A stretch of 64,000 bases of DNA from Tetraselmis striata (lineage: Eukaryota > Chlorophyta > Chlorodendrophyceae > Chlorodendrales > Chlorodendraceae). The DNA is taken from the NCBI GenBank assembly GCA_006384855.1, contig VCJN01003103.1:57171-121170 (forward strand), given 5' to 3'. Positions 1 to 12,578 of this stretch are shown here, one piece after another. The stretch's first letter is position 1. Every line of letters begins with the position of its first letter. A program made the position numbers and the translations under genes. The notes beneath the pieces are model-generated. The model had not been told where the DNA came from, did no database searches, and worked only from the letters and a program-made list of their open reading frames with translations.

Positions 1-591
1 CGTCGTCTCCGCCTGCTTTCTGCATGCGTGTGCAGACAGTGAGTCCAGTTGGGCTGGTGGACTATCGACGATGTAAGCTCGCATGTAGCTTTCTTGGGTC
101 GAGTTTCTCGGTACACAGGTCGCACTACATCTCGGCCGTCGGATACGTTTACATCAACACCGGTTCGGTCGTCGAACCGTGGCTATACCGCAAGCGCAAG
201 TGCGATCGCTACTTCCCATCTGCTGCGCGAACCGCGCTGCCAGTCTCCAATGCGGTGAACTTCGCCTACTGTCATTGCTATCGGGCGTCGACCCATTGTC
301 ACGTCGAGGATATGTCGATGCGCTGAGCTGTTGTTTATCCTTTCGGGTTGCGAATTTGGGCATGTCGTCATGCAACTGCCGAGCGCAGGCAATCCAGCTA
401 CATGCATCAGCATCGGAAGGGAAGGTCACCCTTTGCGGTGAGTGGCGAATCACAGCAGCAGGTGTCCGAGGAGATGGACAGAGCGGGCGGGAAAGTTGTC
501 CACAGAGCTGCCAGCGAAGGCATCAGCCGCGAACACAAAGATGCTGGCAGCTGCGGTCGTGGGAAACTCAAGGCCGCGCTTGGGGGTAACC

Positions 592-623
<32 letters not shown>

Positions 624-1700
624 TTCCCAATCTGCCACTTGTCAGTACCTAAAATCTTCTCCGCCTACTCTTGCACGCCTCGAAGTATTGCAGCTGGCTT
701 TCAACTATTTTGCTGGTACTCAGTCTTATTCCTGTGTGCGACGCGCAGACAACACACAAGACCGCATTTGTGGATCACACGCTGGAGGCCTACAAGCGCA
801 ATTTCTCAACTGCCCTCGCCATGGACACCCGCGGCCTCTCCAAGAAAGATTTTGGCATGTCACTGCGGGCTTAAAGTGGCGGGCCATTAATCCAGCACGC
901 CAGTACATTGCGCCCTACAGACGATGCGCTGAGGCCGCCATCAAGCGCTGCGTTGTCGCCACTCGACACGTGGTACCTGTGTAGCCAAGACCGCAGTCTC
1001 TTTCAAGTTGAGAATGGTACCTATAAACTGGCGTCACTCGACAGTTGACGACCGTAGCCAGTTCCACACCGGAACGTTCAATCTTCTTGATTGGAGGCGC
1101 CACCGAAATCGTTTTTCATCGCCATCGCTAGTTGCATCAGTGGCGCAGTTTTCGTTCACACCGCGATGAAGCTTGAGCCCCAGCCAGGTATATGGGATGA
1201 TTTTCCCATCATACCATGCGCTGCGTAGAGTGGCCGGCTACATCTAGCAGCATCGTTGAGATCAAGATCAGCTGGCATCGGGGTGCTTAGGGGCCTGAGT
1301 TTGTTACAAGCCACCAGGCCTACCGATCATCAGAGTCACAGGCGCCCTTGCAGCACGGCTTGTACGGGGTCTCGCGCAGAATGTGCTCGTGCCTCAGCCA
1401 ATTGGCTGCTCATTAAATACGAATTGGACCATACTACGCTTCTCGCCAGGTTCGCCGCCCGCGCATTGAGAGGCACATTAATTGCAGTAGCCCTCTCAAA
1501 AGGCAGTGGCGCGGTTTATCATCTTTCTCTTGGGCTTTCATCTACTAATGCTTGTCACCGCATCGTGGCATCCGTGACGCCAGTAATGTCCACTCGCTGC
1601 CTTCGCTTATTGTGATCCCACATGCTTGATATGGTTTTGTGGCAGCTGCCATCTACCGGCTGCGAGTTATTAGCCACACGGAGAGCGACGGGGAAAGAAG
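1..1700. other. no supported gene; C tract at 592-622
   Basis: I see no convincing gene here. A pure C tract of about 30 nt lies at 592-622. A frame at 671-874 encodes a hydrophobic, signal-peptide-like segment (STILLVLSLIPVCDAQ) followed by about 45 polar residues. It lacks an ATG and ends quickly, so it is at best one exon of an unrecognised secreted protein. Confidence 0.4.
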
Positions 1701-1711
1701 GGGGGTGTTAG

Positions 1712-4700
1712 CTACTCCACAGTCTCACTAAAAGTGCTCCCGCCAATGGAAATGAGGTCAGTCGAGGCGTTGTCCCCGCTGCTTGTGGTGCCGACGCTGC
1801 TGAGCCGCCCCCGCCTGCTCCCCGGCAAGGTCACCAGGCTCTTGCGACGCAGCCAGCCCGCCTCGGTGGAGGGCGCCAGCAGCGTCTCCATCGTGCGGAC
1901 CTCCGCGGGCTGGCGCTTGGCGCTCGGGAATGAGTGCGTCCCGCTCTTGGACGTCCCGCTTCGGATCGTCAGCGCCCGGGTCATGAGCACCTGCGCCCCG
2001 CTGGGCACGGCCTCGCCAGACGGCGACGGTATCGAGTTATCGGCGTGTATCTCTGCACAAGTCGAGGCCGTCGGCGCAGTCAGGGGCGCGGGCTGCACAT
2101 GTCCGCGCTGCATAAATCTCGGCCGGCGAAACGAGCCGAAGGAGCCTGCGGAGCGCTCCGGCTGGTCCGTCTTAGGCGACTCGGCCGTTGGCGGCAGACC
2201 TGACACGGTCCTGAAGGAGCCGCTAAACGAGTCGGTCTCGCGGAGGGGAAAGAGGCCCCCAAAGCGCCAGCCCTTTCCGGAAGCGCTCAGGATGCGCAGC
2301 GCCGGCGACACCTCCTGCCCAGCCGGCGGCTGGTGCAGGCTCGCAGTCGCCGGCGGATGCACGTCCCCAAACGTAGTCTGCTCGCCGTCCTCGTCCATGA
2401 GGCACATCATGGACTTGCGCTGGTGCTGCACCACCTGTCCGACCTCCAGCCCATTTTCGGTGCAGCGCTGCAACGGGGTGCTCGCAATCACGACGCGGCT
2501 GACCATCTTCACCAGGCGGTTGAGGTCCGAGTGGTTCTCCACCGGGATGTTGCTCAGCCTGATACGGAGAGAGGAGGATCGAGGGTGTCAAGCGGATCAT
2601 TCGATAACAACTAGATAACGGCATTACAGGGCGGACCCTCTGAACGCCAGATGTCGAAATCAAAGTGGCAGATCGGCCCTTTCTAGGTCCAACGAGGCGC
2701 ATGATGGCGGAGGTCAAGAGGCAGGGGATACACCTCGAGCTGGGATGCACGCCAGATCGAGTTGTATCGGTGGTTGAAGTGGAAGGATTGGGGTTGAGGG
2801 ATGTGATGGGGCGGGTCGACGCGGAAGAGGTATTTGCTAGACAGTGTCTTGGATAGTACTGTTACCATTGTATTGGGTGTATTGTGGGTCCAACGTTTTG
2901 TGACATTGAGTCGGAATATCGTTTATGTGATGAATTCTAAAATATGTGCAGATAAATATGGGCCGTCTCGCCACACAGAGGGGTCACAACAATACTCTGA
3001 TACTTAGCGAATCCAAAATGAGCCTGCGATATTAGATTGCAACTACGGGATTATATTTGCACTGCCCACGGCGGGTCCAACACCAACGGGGGAGAAGGGG
3101 GCTCACATTGGGTACAGGGACCGGATCTTGTCCACTGACTGCTGGCAGTACACTCGGTGCTGCAGCGCATAAAAGCGGTTGACCACCTCCACCGCCTGCG
3201 CCTCTGTCATCATCGCCGACACGGTGCCGTACAGCCACGAGGGGCGGCACTCGTCCATGCGGCCCAACATCTCGTCCCGAAACTGCTGGAAGAATTGCTC
3301 CTCCTCATCCGCCACCGCCGACTCTCCCTCGCACAGCATGCAGTTGATGTCCGCCGCGCAGGAGCACACCTGTGTCTTGACCACAACGGTGTTGGCGGCG
3401 CAGTACTCCTGCAGTGTCCACGCCCTCTGCATAGCAGGTCAGCACAGGGGGCCGCGCCCATGGTTAGCCTAAATAGCCTGACACTCTGCGATATCCCCAG
3501 TGCACACCAACGCCCACAGGCACATAGCGACATGCAAGGGAAGAGCGGGGGGTCACCTGGTGGTAGCGGCTGCCGTCCTGCTCGATGGAGCGCAGGCACA
3601 ATGTGGCGTTTGCGCTGGCGTAGACAGCCATCATGCGCGCCAGCAGCGTCTTCTGGGTAGTGGACCGCTTCTTGTTCTGCGGTACACTTAGGCTGGAGAC
3701 AGAAAAGAGCAACAGCAGCGAGAAAGGCAAAGGGAAGGAGCGGTCAGCATGGCTCGCCCGCTCGTCATGAGGATCGGGGTTGGATTGTGGGGGGGAGGGG
3801 GGGGGGGGGGAGGTAGAGGGCGCACCGGTCAATCCAGACGTACAGCACGCCGGTGTCCTGTCAACGCGCCAAGCAGCGACTGCAGCTGCCAGTCGCTCAT
3901 GTTGAGGCACAGGCCGGGGCAAATGACCTGCTCGGTCGCCTGCCAACGGTAGCTGACCGCCAGCGTGTGTGCCATTCGGTACACGCTCGCCTTATGCTTG
4001 TGCAGCGGGCCGCGGTGGGTCGCCCCGTTGTCGCGCAGGTACGCCCTCAGCGCAGCGCGCAGGTGCGCGGCGTTGACAACGAGGCCGAAGCCAATGCCAA
4101 GGCTGCGCAGGTCCGTGAAGTGATGCACCTCCTCATCGCGGGTGACCACCAGCATGAGGAACGCTAGGACGCGTGCCAGGAACAAGAGGGCGGTGGCCCA
4201 GGGCGGGCGTCCGTACGATCCGGTGGCCATCAGGAGCAGCATGAAGGTCAGGTTGAGCTTCTGCCGCAGCACGACGCCCGCCTCCTTTGTGCTGATTACG
4301 TACGTCACTTCCGTGAGGCTGTTTGTGCGGGAGGCAGCTATTTTTCTCCTTGGCGGCTGGCTGGACACCACCTTGCTAACCCGCCTCGCAACGTCTGCAC
4401 CGCGGCGCTGCCAGCGGCTAGCCAGCTTGCCCACTGCTTCCGCCAGCTGAGGTCCCGCATTGAAAAATGTGGCGCGTCTGGAACAAGGCGGGGAGAACGG
4501 CAGCAAACAGCACAGTAGGATGGACGAGTCAAATCGCACCGTTGACTATAGGTTCGTGATATTCAGAGAGGGCGAGAGGAGGGGTGTGCATGTGTATAAT
4601 AGGAAACATAAGCCATATTACCATACATTCACAAAGCCGTGTTCAGCAAACCCGCATACTTGTGCACATGCGCGTCGGATGTAACTATCCGCACGCGTTA

Positions 4701-6310
4701 AAATATGGCACAATGGAATAATAGAATTGAAACTTATTTGAAACAAAGTGAGACTACGGCTCGGGTCGCTTCATTTCTTGAAATATCAATACATGAAAAA
4801 TATAACATGCTGTACACCTACCATGTAAGCTCACGGGGGCATGGCTGGATGGGAGAACGCAAGACTGGACAGAGGGGGGGGGGGGGGGGGGGGGGGGGCG
4901 CAAACACAAACCTGATGCCCAGCACCCAGGCGGCTAGCGCCACCTGGTACAGAAGTAGCGTGGGCGCAAACACCGCGTAGGCGGCTGCCTCGTCGCGCCC
5001 TGGTGGCGGCACAGCGGCACGAAGGCGAACGTGCAGCGCAAGCACGGCGGCGGTGCCAGCCGTGGCCGGCCCCACGAGCCAGTGGGCGTGCAGGATGCGC
5101 CACAGGCGCGAGTCGTTGGCGACGGCAACGGCCTCGCTCGCCGCCGCACTCCACAGGCGGAGCGGTACAAAAAGGGTCCCGCTGAGCAGAAACAAGTTAA
5201 GGGGAAGCAGCACGTGGGGCAGCAGGTCCACCCATAACGCACTCAGCTGGGGGTGCGGCGCCAGCGGGCTGAAGCCCAGTGCGCCGCTGCTGAGCGCGAG
5301 CGCGCACAGCAGGCCGGCGGTGAGCACACAGTACAGGAACGCCAGCGTCTGCGAGGCCTTGGTGATGCGAGAGGTCTCCATGAATATATCCTTGGAGGCC
5401 GCTGCCGTCCAGTCGCTGTACCACAGCTCCCGGCGGGAGGCGTTCGTCGCCGGAAGGGCGGCCCCTGCGTGCGGGCGCGTGCTGATGCGCCCCACCTTGG
5501 CTAGCCAGTGCGCCACTATCACGCCCACCGTGATGGCCACGCGCCCATTTAGCGGCGCCATGAAGGCCAGGCCCAGCCAGCTGCCCGCGCCGGCGTCTCC
5601 CCATGCCTGGAATGCCGGCCCCGGAATGCCTACTGCCACCAGCACTGCCTCCACTGCCAGGCCGCCCACGTTGGCGGCCAGAAGCGCCCACAGAAGCACG
5701 CACGCTGTGTCCTGCCAAAGTACGTCCGCCCCCCAGCCAAAGCAGCTGCGCCACACCTATAGCACCCGGGAGCGCAACACCGGTGAGCACAAGGAACAAA
5801 GTGAAGTGCATGAGGCGGGGGGGGGGAGGATAGCTACATACGGATTTAGAGGGGTAGGTAACGCCCTATCTATTGACGCCTCAGTCATAAAAGTGCTCCT
5901 GTGGCACATGCATTGCAAGCTCTTGCTCGCTCGCTCTCGCCTTCCCTCCCTCCATATAGCGGGTACGCCACGTTGTGGGCGAGATACGTGGCGTGGCTCG
6001 ACGTGCGCCCGGCGGGTGACTCGCTTTGCTATCGGTACTGTCACGCCGTTGGGAGCGTCTGGCGACGCTGATGCGGGGCTGGCGGGGGGGGGAGCTTTGC
6101 GGGGCAGGTGCAGCTCACCCTGGATTCCCCTCCTTCGAGGGATGAGCGAGGCCTAGCCCGCTCCGCCCAGGTTTCGAACGGCCTGGGGGCGGAGCTGGAA
6201 GTATCCGAGGGGGCGCAGCTGGCTGCAGAGGCGCCCTGCTGCCGGCAGCCGGTCTCAACGTCCGCCCCGCCGCGCATGGCGCCTAACCCCTGCGTCAGCG
6301 CGTGCCTCAC
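1712..6310 (-). CDS. multi-pass membrane protein with HET-like domain (six exons)
   Basis: I join six exons: 6310-6119, 5756-4912, 4477-3826, 3692-3557, 3426-3107 and 2558-1712. All introns are GT-AG and the phases match, giving about 996 aa. Exon 1 is low-complexity and is the least certain part. Exon 2 has about six hydrophobic helices and exon 3 adds one or two. The HET-type signature then appears in order across exons 3-5: AVSYRWQ, YVWIDRLSVPQ (spanning an intron), LLARMMAVYASA and RAWTLQEY. HET domains trigger self/non-self or immune-like death in fungi; the role in algae is unknown. The C-terminal 280 residues (exon 6) are serine/proline-rich and unrecognised. One extra base near 3862, just before YVWID, breaks the frame and may be a sequencing error or a real lesion. 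G/C tracts fall just inside the introns after exons 2 and 3. The HET assignment is from motif memory. Confidence 0.8.
3860..3866 (-). other. one-base frame disruption inside the HET gene
   Basis: The frame reading LQSLLGALT must shift by one base (one extra, or two missing) to continue into DTGVLYVWID, the conserved HET strand. No splice sites fit here. The rest of the 1-kb coding region is open, so an assembly error or a very recent mutation is likely. Confidence 0.6.
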
Positions 6311-6319
6311 TTGGCGTAT

Positions 6320-7890
6320 TCAGTTGCGGCCAGCCGTCTGACCTTGCGTCGTCGCAGTTACCGCCGCCGTGGGAGGTTCTATATTGTAACCCCGGCCGCC
6401 GAGGGGGCATGGGGAGGCATGCACTTATCGTCATACCCGTGATGGGGTTACACGTTACTGGTTACACGGTACTAGTGTCGACCAGTCAGATTAAGGGCAA
6501 AGTGAGTACAAAGTAATGGGCATGTCGACGACTGTCTGCATGTCGTACCTTAACTGCTGCTTGACTACTGCTACGCATCATTATTCTGCGCGCGCCCTCA
6601 TTCCATATGGAGATAGCGACTACTAGTACATTGATTACATGAGCTAGCAGCAGAATATATGGGATAGCGACTACTACATTTCTCCCAGTATGTCGCGTCG
6701 TCTGCCACAGAGCGGTGCCCATACGATGAGTACTTCAGCGCTTGTTTCCTCGTGCGGACGACCAGTCGTTACTTTAAACCAGAATTTAGTTATTAATAAG
6801 GATTAGCTAGTCGCTATATAGTCGCTAGCGACTATCGACTTTCGACCGTCAGTGTCGTCGTCGATATGATGTTTTTTTATTTCTGCTATATGGCAGGATG
6901 GGGTACTGGTACGAGTACGGAGGAGTACGCGGATGCATGCTGCACACCGGTTCCCTGGGTACTCGCAAAATGAAATCCTCCCGGGGTTAAAGCTGTGTAT
7001 AGCGGGGTCACAATCCTGAGCTGCAACTACCGAAACGAGTGCGAATAGTGATTAGTATCCGGTTGATACAGTCAAATATAACGTCGTTTGATCAAAGCTC
7101 AGAGCCCACGTGACCACCCGTCTCGCCAACCCATCCCGCCCCACCGATGCCAATCGAACACACCGGCCGGCATCATCACGCGCATACCGCGGTAGCAGCG
7201 CGCTAACCTAGGCATATGGTGGCGTTCATGTGCCTTGTCTTGTGTGTCGCGGGCAGGGATGGGGCTGGTGGCGGGATGATGAGGGAGAAGCGCGAGCGGT
7301 CACGTGCTAATATTACGCACGTAGCGCGTGCCACGTAGCCAAAAAGCGTTGCCAGCTACACATCTCGGATTTGAGACCCGGTTACGGTCTTCAGAAACGA
7401 GTACCTACGCGAACCGGTGTGTGTACGAGTAAGGAGGTAATACAGGCGTCAAAAGAAATGAACGGGTAGGTCGTTATCCGTACCCATGCTGCCCGCCACA
7501 TGTCGCCTAACTGATGGCCGCCCTGTGGGCATATATCCTCATCTGCCCTCGAGCTAGCCGCCCCTATCTGTAGTAGTCACACCATCAACGCGATGGCGTA
7601 TGGTGGACATATACGCATTTACATATAGCATTGGTGAAATGCTAGAGCATCTTGCCAGATGCACATGCGTTACATCGCATGTACGCGGTGTACATCTAAC
7701 TATCTAGGGCATTTCTCTGCAATACTCTAAAAACATGCGCGGGTATGTTGTGGCTATCTTGCGTCTCCAGCCCATGGCCGCGCTTGTCGCATGCGCTTCG
7801 AAAATCAGCGATACCCGCCCGGTAGTGCGCCCCGGAAAAGCAAAATTGCCGGTTAGCAATGAAATGCGCAAAATCGCAGTACATAAGGGC
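6320..7890. other. intergenic, no gene seen
   Basis: No coding frame with introns or motifs could be supported. The DNA is of mixed composition with many CTA/TAG trinucleotides around 6480-6850. I see no tandem repeat or terminal repeat. Confidence 0.5.
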
Positions 7891-7891
7891 A

Positions 7892-8405
7892 TAGTGTCGC
7901 TGTAAACCGTGTGCGGTACTAAGTCGCACCCGCACCCGCGCCCGGTAAGTCCGCGCTAAGTCCGCGCACTGTGGTTCGCGCGCGGTGGGCCCGCCTCACT
8001 ACGAGGAAATGTGCCGGCGAATCACACATGCGCACGGGCGTGGATGCGCGCGTGCAAAGAGCGTCGCTTAAACGCCCATGTTGCAACCCGAAAGTGACAC
8101 TCACGCTTTGTTTCGTTATACGTACCCGCGGTACCAAACGGCTCACTGTACCGCGTGGGGCACCGATTTGAAGTTTGGTTGTAAAAACCCGTTCATTACT
8201 TCTGAGAATTGTAGTGGGATGGGTTGTTACACATTTTGGCTTACTTTTAGCGTTGGGCGCGTGCCACTTGCATGACATACATCGTGCTATAATGATGATA
8301 ATATACTGCCATGTGACATTAAAGCGGGTTTCCCTCTTTTAATGCCTCTTGCGCATTGTTGCAAGTGCTATAGGAGAGCAGTGCAATGAGAACGGACCAT
8401 ATACA
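7892..8405 (+). repeat. dispersed repeat R, left half (interrupted copy)
   Basis: This matches 60661-61250 with clear similarity. Shared blocks include the CTAAGTCCGCGCAC region, CGCATGTGTGATTC-type blocks, the CATGACATACAT block and GTGCTATAGGAG near the right edge. The match stops at CCATATA (about 8397-8403), where the 11.7-kb element begins. The other half resumes at 20155. Confidence 0.75.
8400..8405 (+). repeat. target-site duplication TATACA, left copy
   Basis: This hexamer directly precedes the left inverted repeat and is repeated at 20149-20154. The empty-site paralogue has TATAGA at the equivalent place (61253-61258 region). Confidence 0.6.
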
Positions 8406-8431
8406 ACAGTAATTAAACCTATTTTGCACCG
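8406..8431 (+). repeat. left terminal inverted repeat, 26 bp
   Basis: It pairs with 20123-20148 at 23 of 26 positions. The mismatches are near the outer end, and the inner 16 bases are identical. Confidence 0.8.
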
Positions 8432-8878
8432 CAGAATTTATTTTGCAATGTAGGGTTTGGTTATACCCTAGTTTCGTTGGCTACTATCAGTACTTAAGAC
8501 TCACGGGTGGTGTAGCTAGGGTTTGTATAGTGCGCGGTGGCATGGCGGCATTCATCAGCGTGCACAACAACCGTGACGCATATCCAATGCTGGTTTTGGA
8601 GCATTTTGTACAAAGTGGGACAAAGTGGAGGGAAGTCAATGTTTATTATGATGATTAAATCCATCGCCTAGCCACAAGACGTTGCTAATAGTTTACTCGT
8701 TGAGCATCCCCAACTCAAGCAAGTCCTTCTTCGTGGTTGCGTTAGTTAAACTTGACGACTCCGCCAGGTTTGCGTTGCGCTGGGGTGGTCGACATGACGT
8801 GGACGCGGTTGTTTCGTGGCTTGCTGATTTGCCACCCAGTTTGCGCATATGTCTGCACGACTTGGACGCTTTTATGTA

Positions 8879-11801
8879 TCACTTCTTTCTGACCATGGTG
8901 CCGTCCTCATTGAACACCTCGCGACTTCCCGACGCGTCGTGGATGGCCTTCGCGTACGACAGAGGGACGGCTTCAATAAGCTTCTAAGGAAGTGTCATGC
9001 ACTTCTCTCAGCTTGTGTCAACTGGCTTCTTCCCTCCTTTTGTCTGCGCGTACAACCATAGGGGCATGAGAGGTTTGCCCTTTGCATCGGCATGGAAGGG
9101 CTCGTATATGGCCACGGTCAATGTGTCCTCGGTAGTCTCGCGCGACTTCACAAGCCCGATGACGAATCTCAACTCCCAATCACCAAGAGTTTCAGGGCAC
9201 TTGTCCTCCTCATGCGCCTAATGATGGCCAAGACCATGAGCTATCAATGTCAGTCCCGGGCGAGACGGCATACCAGTTCCGTCCCAGTTGAGACAAAATA
9301 ACAAGCAAGGCAAATGCTGAACCAAATTGCATTTGTTCCGTAAAGGACAAAAATGACAAACAATTGGACTCACATCGGAGACGTCGATGACAACGAGGTT
9401 CGTGCCCTTTGCATCGTTGGGCGATGTGTTGTCATGAAGCCGCTCCTTGGCGCCGGCGTGCACTCCCTGGAAGGCGCTGCCATCTTGGAGCACTTGAGCT
9501 CGAACCCCGGCTTCAATGCGAGCGGCTTCGGCATTGTTGAGGTCGGCGTTGGTAGCCATCGTGCTGTGACGTGCCTCAACGGGCAAGCTCAGCCCGTGCT
9601 CGCGCAAGAAGTCGTCAACTTCCTCTTTCCGCTGCGGCCAAAACTCGGAGAAAGCTGCCGAAGGAGCAGTTTGCATCTCATCCAAGTCGTCCAGCATGTT
9701 CTTCCAGCTCTCGCGCTCGACAGGGGAGAAGTGCCACTGGACAAACAAATCCGTGATGTACGACCTGGCCTCCTCAGTCATCCAAGTACCTCTGGACCTT
9801 CAGCGCGTCGGGCTTCGTCTTGTCGCAGAGAGCGTACAAAAGGGGTCGGCGCGCACGAATCTCGGGCGTCCCAGTTGGCGCGCTCTTCAAGATATGCACG
9901 GGCTCGGAAAGCGGTGTGTTGGACCACAAGGCGGTGCGCAACGAGCCGCCGGACGCGGCGGCGTCATCACGCGTGAACTCGAATTTGTATGGCTTGCGGA
10001 TGTCATGGATGTGGTCTTGGAAATGGGACCTTAACCACTCAGAGAAGTCGAGGGAGAGTGAGAGGTCTGCAATCTCCGGAGTGGGCGAGAATGCCTTCGC
10101 AACCAAGTCAAGAAAAGCCTCGACTGTGTAGGCGGAGCTGCGATATAGCGCAAGTCGGACTGATGCGCCCAAAGATCATGTCAACCCGTTCATGAGTGTG
10201 CCCGACAGGCGAGTAGACCAAATGAATGACGTCGCAAATGCCGATAGATAGACACAAGCCAATTGCAGAGAGCCGCCACGTTCCTGTTCTTGTTCTCCCT
10301 GACGGTGTTATCCATCTGAATTCTGATGTACGGAATCTTTTTGCCACAGAGTTGAATTTCCTGCATCGCAGATCAAATTTCAGCAGTCCACGGCCACCGG
10401 ACCACTTGGGCGAATCAGTTGGTAGGACAACGAGCTGACCTTCATTATCGTGACCCATGTCAGAGTGCAAGTCGTGGATGAATCATGGGAGATGATGTTG
10501 GTGTAGTAGTAGATGTCGTCTGGGCGGTAGCCGTCGTACTTCACACATGCGAGGTGGTATTTGAGGAGCATGTCGGGCTTCACAATCTTGGGGATGCGAA
10601 CCCAGTGAGGCAGCATGGTCTTCGCGGAGACCATGCCATCAATTTTGAAGAAGAAGAAGTTCCAATGGCCAAGGCGCGACTGGAAGACGGCGTTGTTGAG
10701 ATTCCTTCGTTCCTGGCGCACTCTCTCGAGGTGGACCTGCTGCTCGGCTTTGAGTTGACGCCTCACAAGCTGCTGATGTTGACGGTGCACCTGACGTTCC
10801 TCGGGCGTCATGTCCTTTGTGCACATCTCGTGCGCTAGGTCTCTGAGCGCTGTGCCCGCCGCAAATCGAGATGTCATCAGTGGGACGAAATTGGTATGTC
10901 ATCAGTGGGACGAAATTCGTTCTGTCATCAATGGGATGAAATCTGTATGTCATCAGTGGGACGAAACGGGCCTTACCACGGAGAATCGCGTTGTCGTCCT
11001 CAGCCCACGACTTGTAATAGTAGTAGACGCAAATCTTGGTCATCCAGGGAGGCAAGTGCTTCTTGAAGGTCTCGCTGTTGCCATCATGGAAAGGCATGAT
11101 CTCGACATGACCGAGGTCATCCGAAAAAAAGTGCTCCACGAACATCCGCACATGCTCCTTTGATCCGGTTTGTCTGCTCTCGTACTGCTTGCACTGCATG
11201 ATGCACGTGGGTTCGTTATCCACCACCGATCGCTGGATCACGAGCCGTCTGCGCTTCGAGACCTGATGCAGGACTTCCCATGCACGGCCGCATGTGTAGA
11301 TGGGCCCTCGATGATCGAAAGAGCGCAAGTAATCAGCGTGATCTAACATGTAATCGACCTTGTCGGATGACGAATCGTAGCCACCCCTGAGAACCTAAGA
11401 CGGTCAAAGGAGCGGTTATGCTTGCCGGAGTATACGGTCAACGCACGGTCCATCACGGCATCAACGAGGGCCTCTCCGCACTGAGTGTGTAGCTTGTGCA
11501 TGCACTTTCGCGAGCAGCACGGCGACTGCTCTCCACCCTCCTTGGCGAGCATGAGGCGGATGTCGTCCCGATAGGTGCGCTTGCTGATCAGAGACGATCC
11601 CTTGCCAGTCTCGCTATCGGCGACCTCGTCGGAGCCCTTGCCCTATGTGTACTTTCTTTTCTCAACCTCGTTACGATCACAAGTTCGCGCGTCGCAATCA
11701 CGCGAGTACCCGCCGCGGCACAAACACGGCAGTAACGTGACTGTTGTGTCTGACGCGCCGGATCCTGGAGAATAAGAGGCAATGCTTTCGATCTTCGCCA
11801 T
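8879..11801 (-). pseudogene. DUF7869-like transposase/integrase candidate, multi-exon, damaged
   Basis: The start codon is at 11801 (MAKIESIAS). In order I see: a CCSRKC motif with a following basic stretch (about 11500); a long region around CIMQCKQYESRQ; an intron (10972 to about 10855) holding the minisatellite; a segment with FFFKIDGMVSAKTMLPHW; then QMDNTVRENKNR (about 10310) and VGHTHERVDMIFGRIS (about 10200). The CC..KC, DN..ENKNR and GHTH-(D/E)-(V/I)-D..F motifs are the pattern I associate with DUF7869 proteins, which have an RNase-H-like integrase look. Later exons read AHEEDKCPETLGDWELRF (about 9220-9000), and an exon near 8985 ends at the TGA at 8879-8881. Damage: in-frame TAG at 11643-11645 (unless spliced), a shift near 11395 and a shift near 10230. 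It is divergent from the plus-strand gene. Confidence 0.65.
10872..10972 (+). repeat. 25-bp minisatellite array 1, about 4 units, intronic
   Basis: Units contain GTCATCAGTGGGACGAAAT with small changes. The array lies wholly inside an intron of the minus-strand gene (donor GTAAGG at 10972 region, acceptor CACAG at about 10855). Array units read on the plus strand, antisense to this gene. Confidence 0.85.
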
Positions 11802-12445
11802 GATGCAGCGTCGGGCGAGTGATGGCGGTGGAGGACTGTGTTCCGTGGTGAGAAAAAAGTGGCGGCGGGTGACCGTTATCGGACGGGCCGTTCACTGGGT
11901 GCATAATATCAAACAACGGGTCAAAATAATTCAACGACCTGATTAAACAAAAAACATTTTCAGTACTGGGCGAGAATACATGATGCCGTAAAGACAAGGT
12001 TTTGTAAATCGTACTACGGGAAATATATAGGAAATATTTCCGGAGTAGTATTTCGTGTTATTTCGCATTTCTTTCGTATTGCGTGAATAGTTATGTTCTA
12101 GTATGTACACCAGAATCCAATCCAAGGAATATACCATTGCGTAAAGGAATATTATTGCCACGCTACTGTACTGTCGTACCCTTAAGATTCTCGAGTAGGG
12201 GATGTATTATCTACCAGTAAGAGTAATATATATAATCGCTATAGTTTGTCATGTAGTTTCGTTGCGGTGCAAAATGTATGAACCTGATGGCGACGACGAT
12301 GTGCACTATAGAGCGCGAACGCGCGCGTATGGTCTAGCAGGAGTCAGAGCGGCGGCAGACGGAGACCAGGTCATTTCCACCTCTCCCTCACCGCTGCCCA
12401 CGCAGAAACTCGCTCATCTACCGAGCCGACCCAGCTACCGCCAGA
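11802..12445. promoter_or_regulatory. divergent intergenic region between the two element genes
   Basis: The two start codons (11801 minus, 12446 plus) face away from each other across 644 bp. The middle (about 11940-12260) is AT-rich. A bidirectional promoter is inferred from layout only; I see no certain TATA box. Confidence 0.35.
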
Positions 12446-12578
12446 ATGGCGCCGAAGAGGAGCGAGCCTACCAAGGGGAAGGAAGACAACGACGACGCCA
12501 CCCCAGGTGAGTTACGCGCGCGTACAGTAGCTGCCGGCCTGCTCGACGCGTGATGCGGCCAGATCTAGCAAGTTCGGT

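Noticed and set aside
671-874. Small secreted protein with a signal peptide
   Set aside because: It starts with TTG, lacks an ATG and has no recognised continuation; kept only as a note.
4570-4980. Plus-strand small ORFs in 4.5-5 kb
   Set aside because: They lie within the intron and antisense to the membrane domain of the HET gene.
5757-5811. Alternative first exon starting MHFTLFLVLTG for the HET gene
   Set aside because: Its frame does not join to the transmembrane frame except through a 24-nt intron; the splice acceptor at 5757 fits better.
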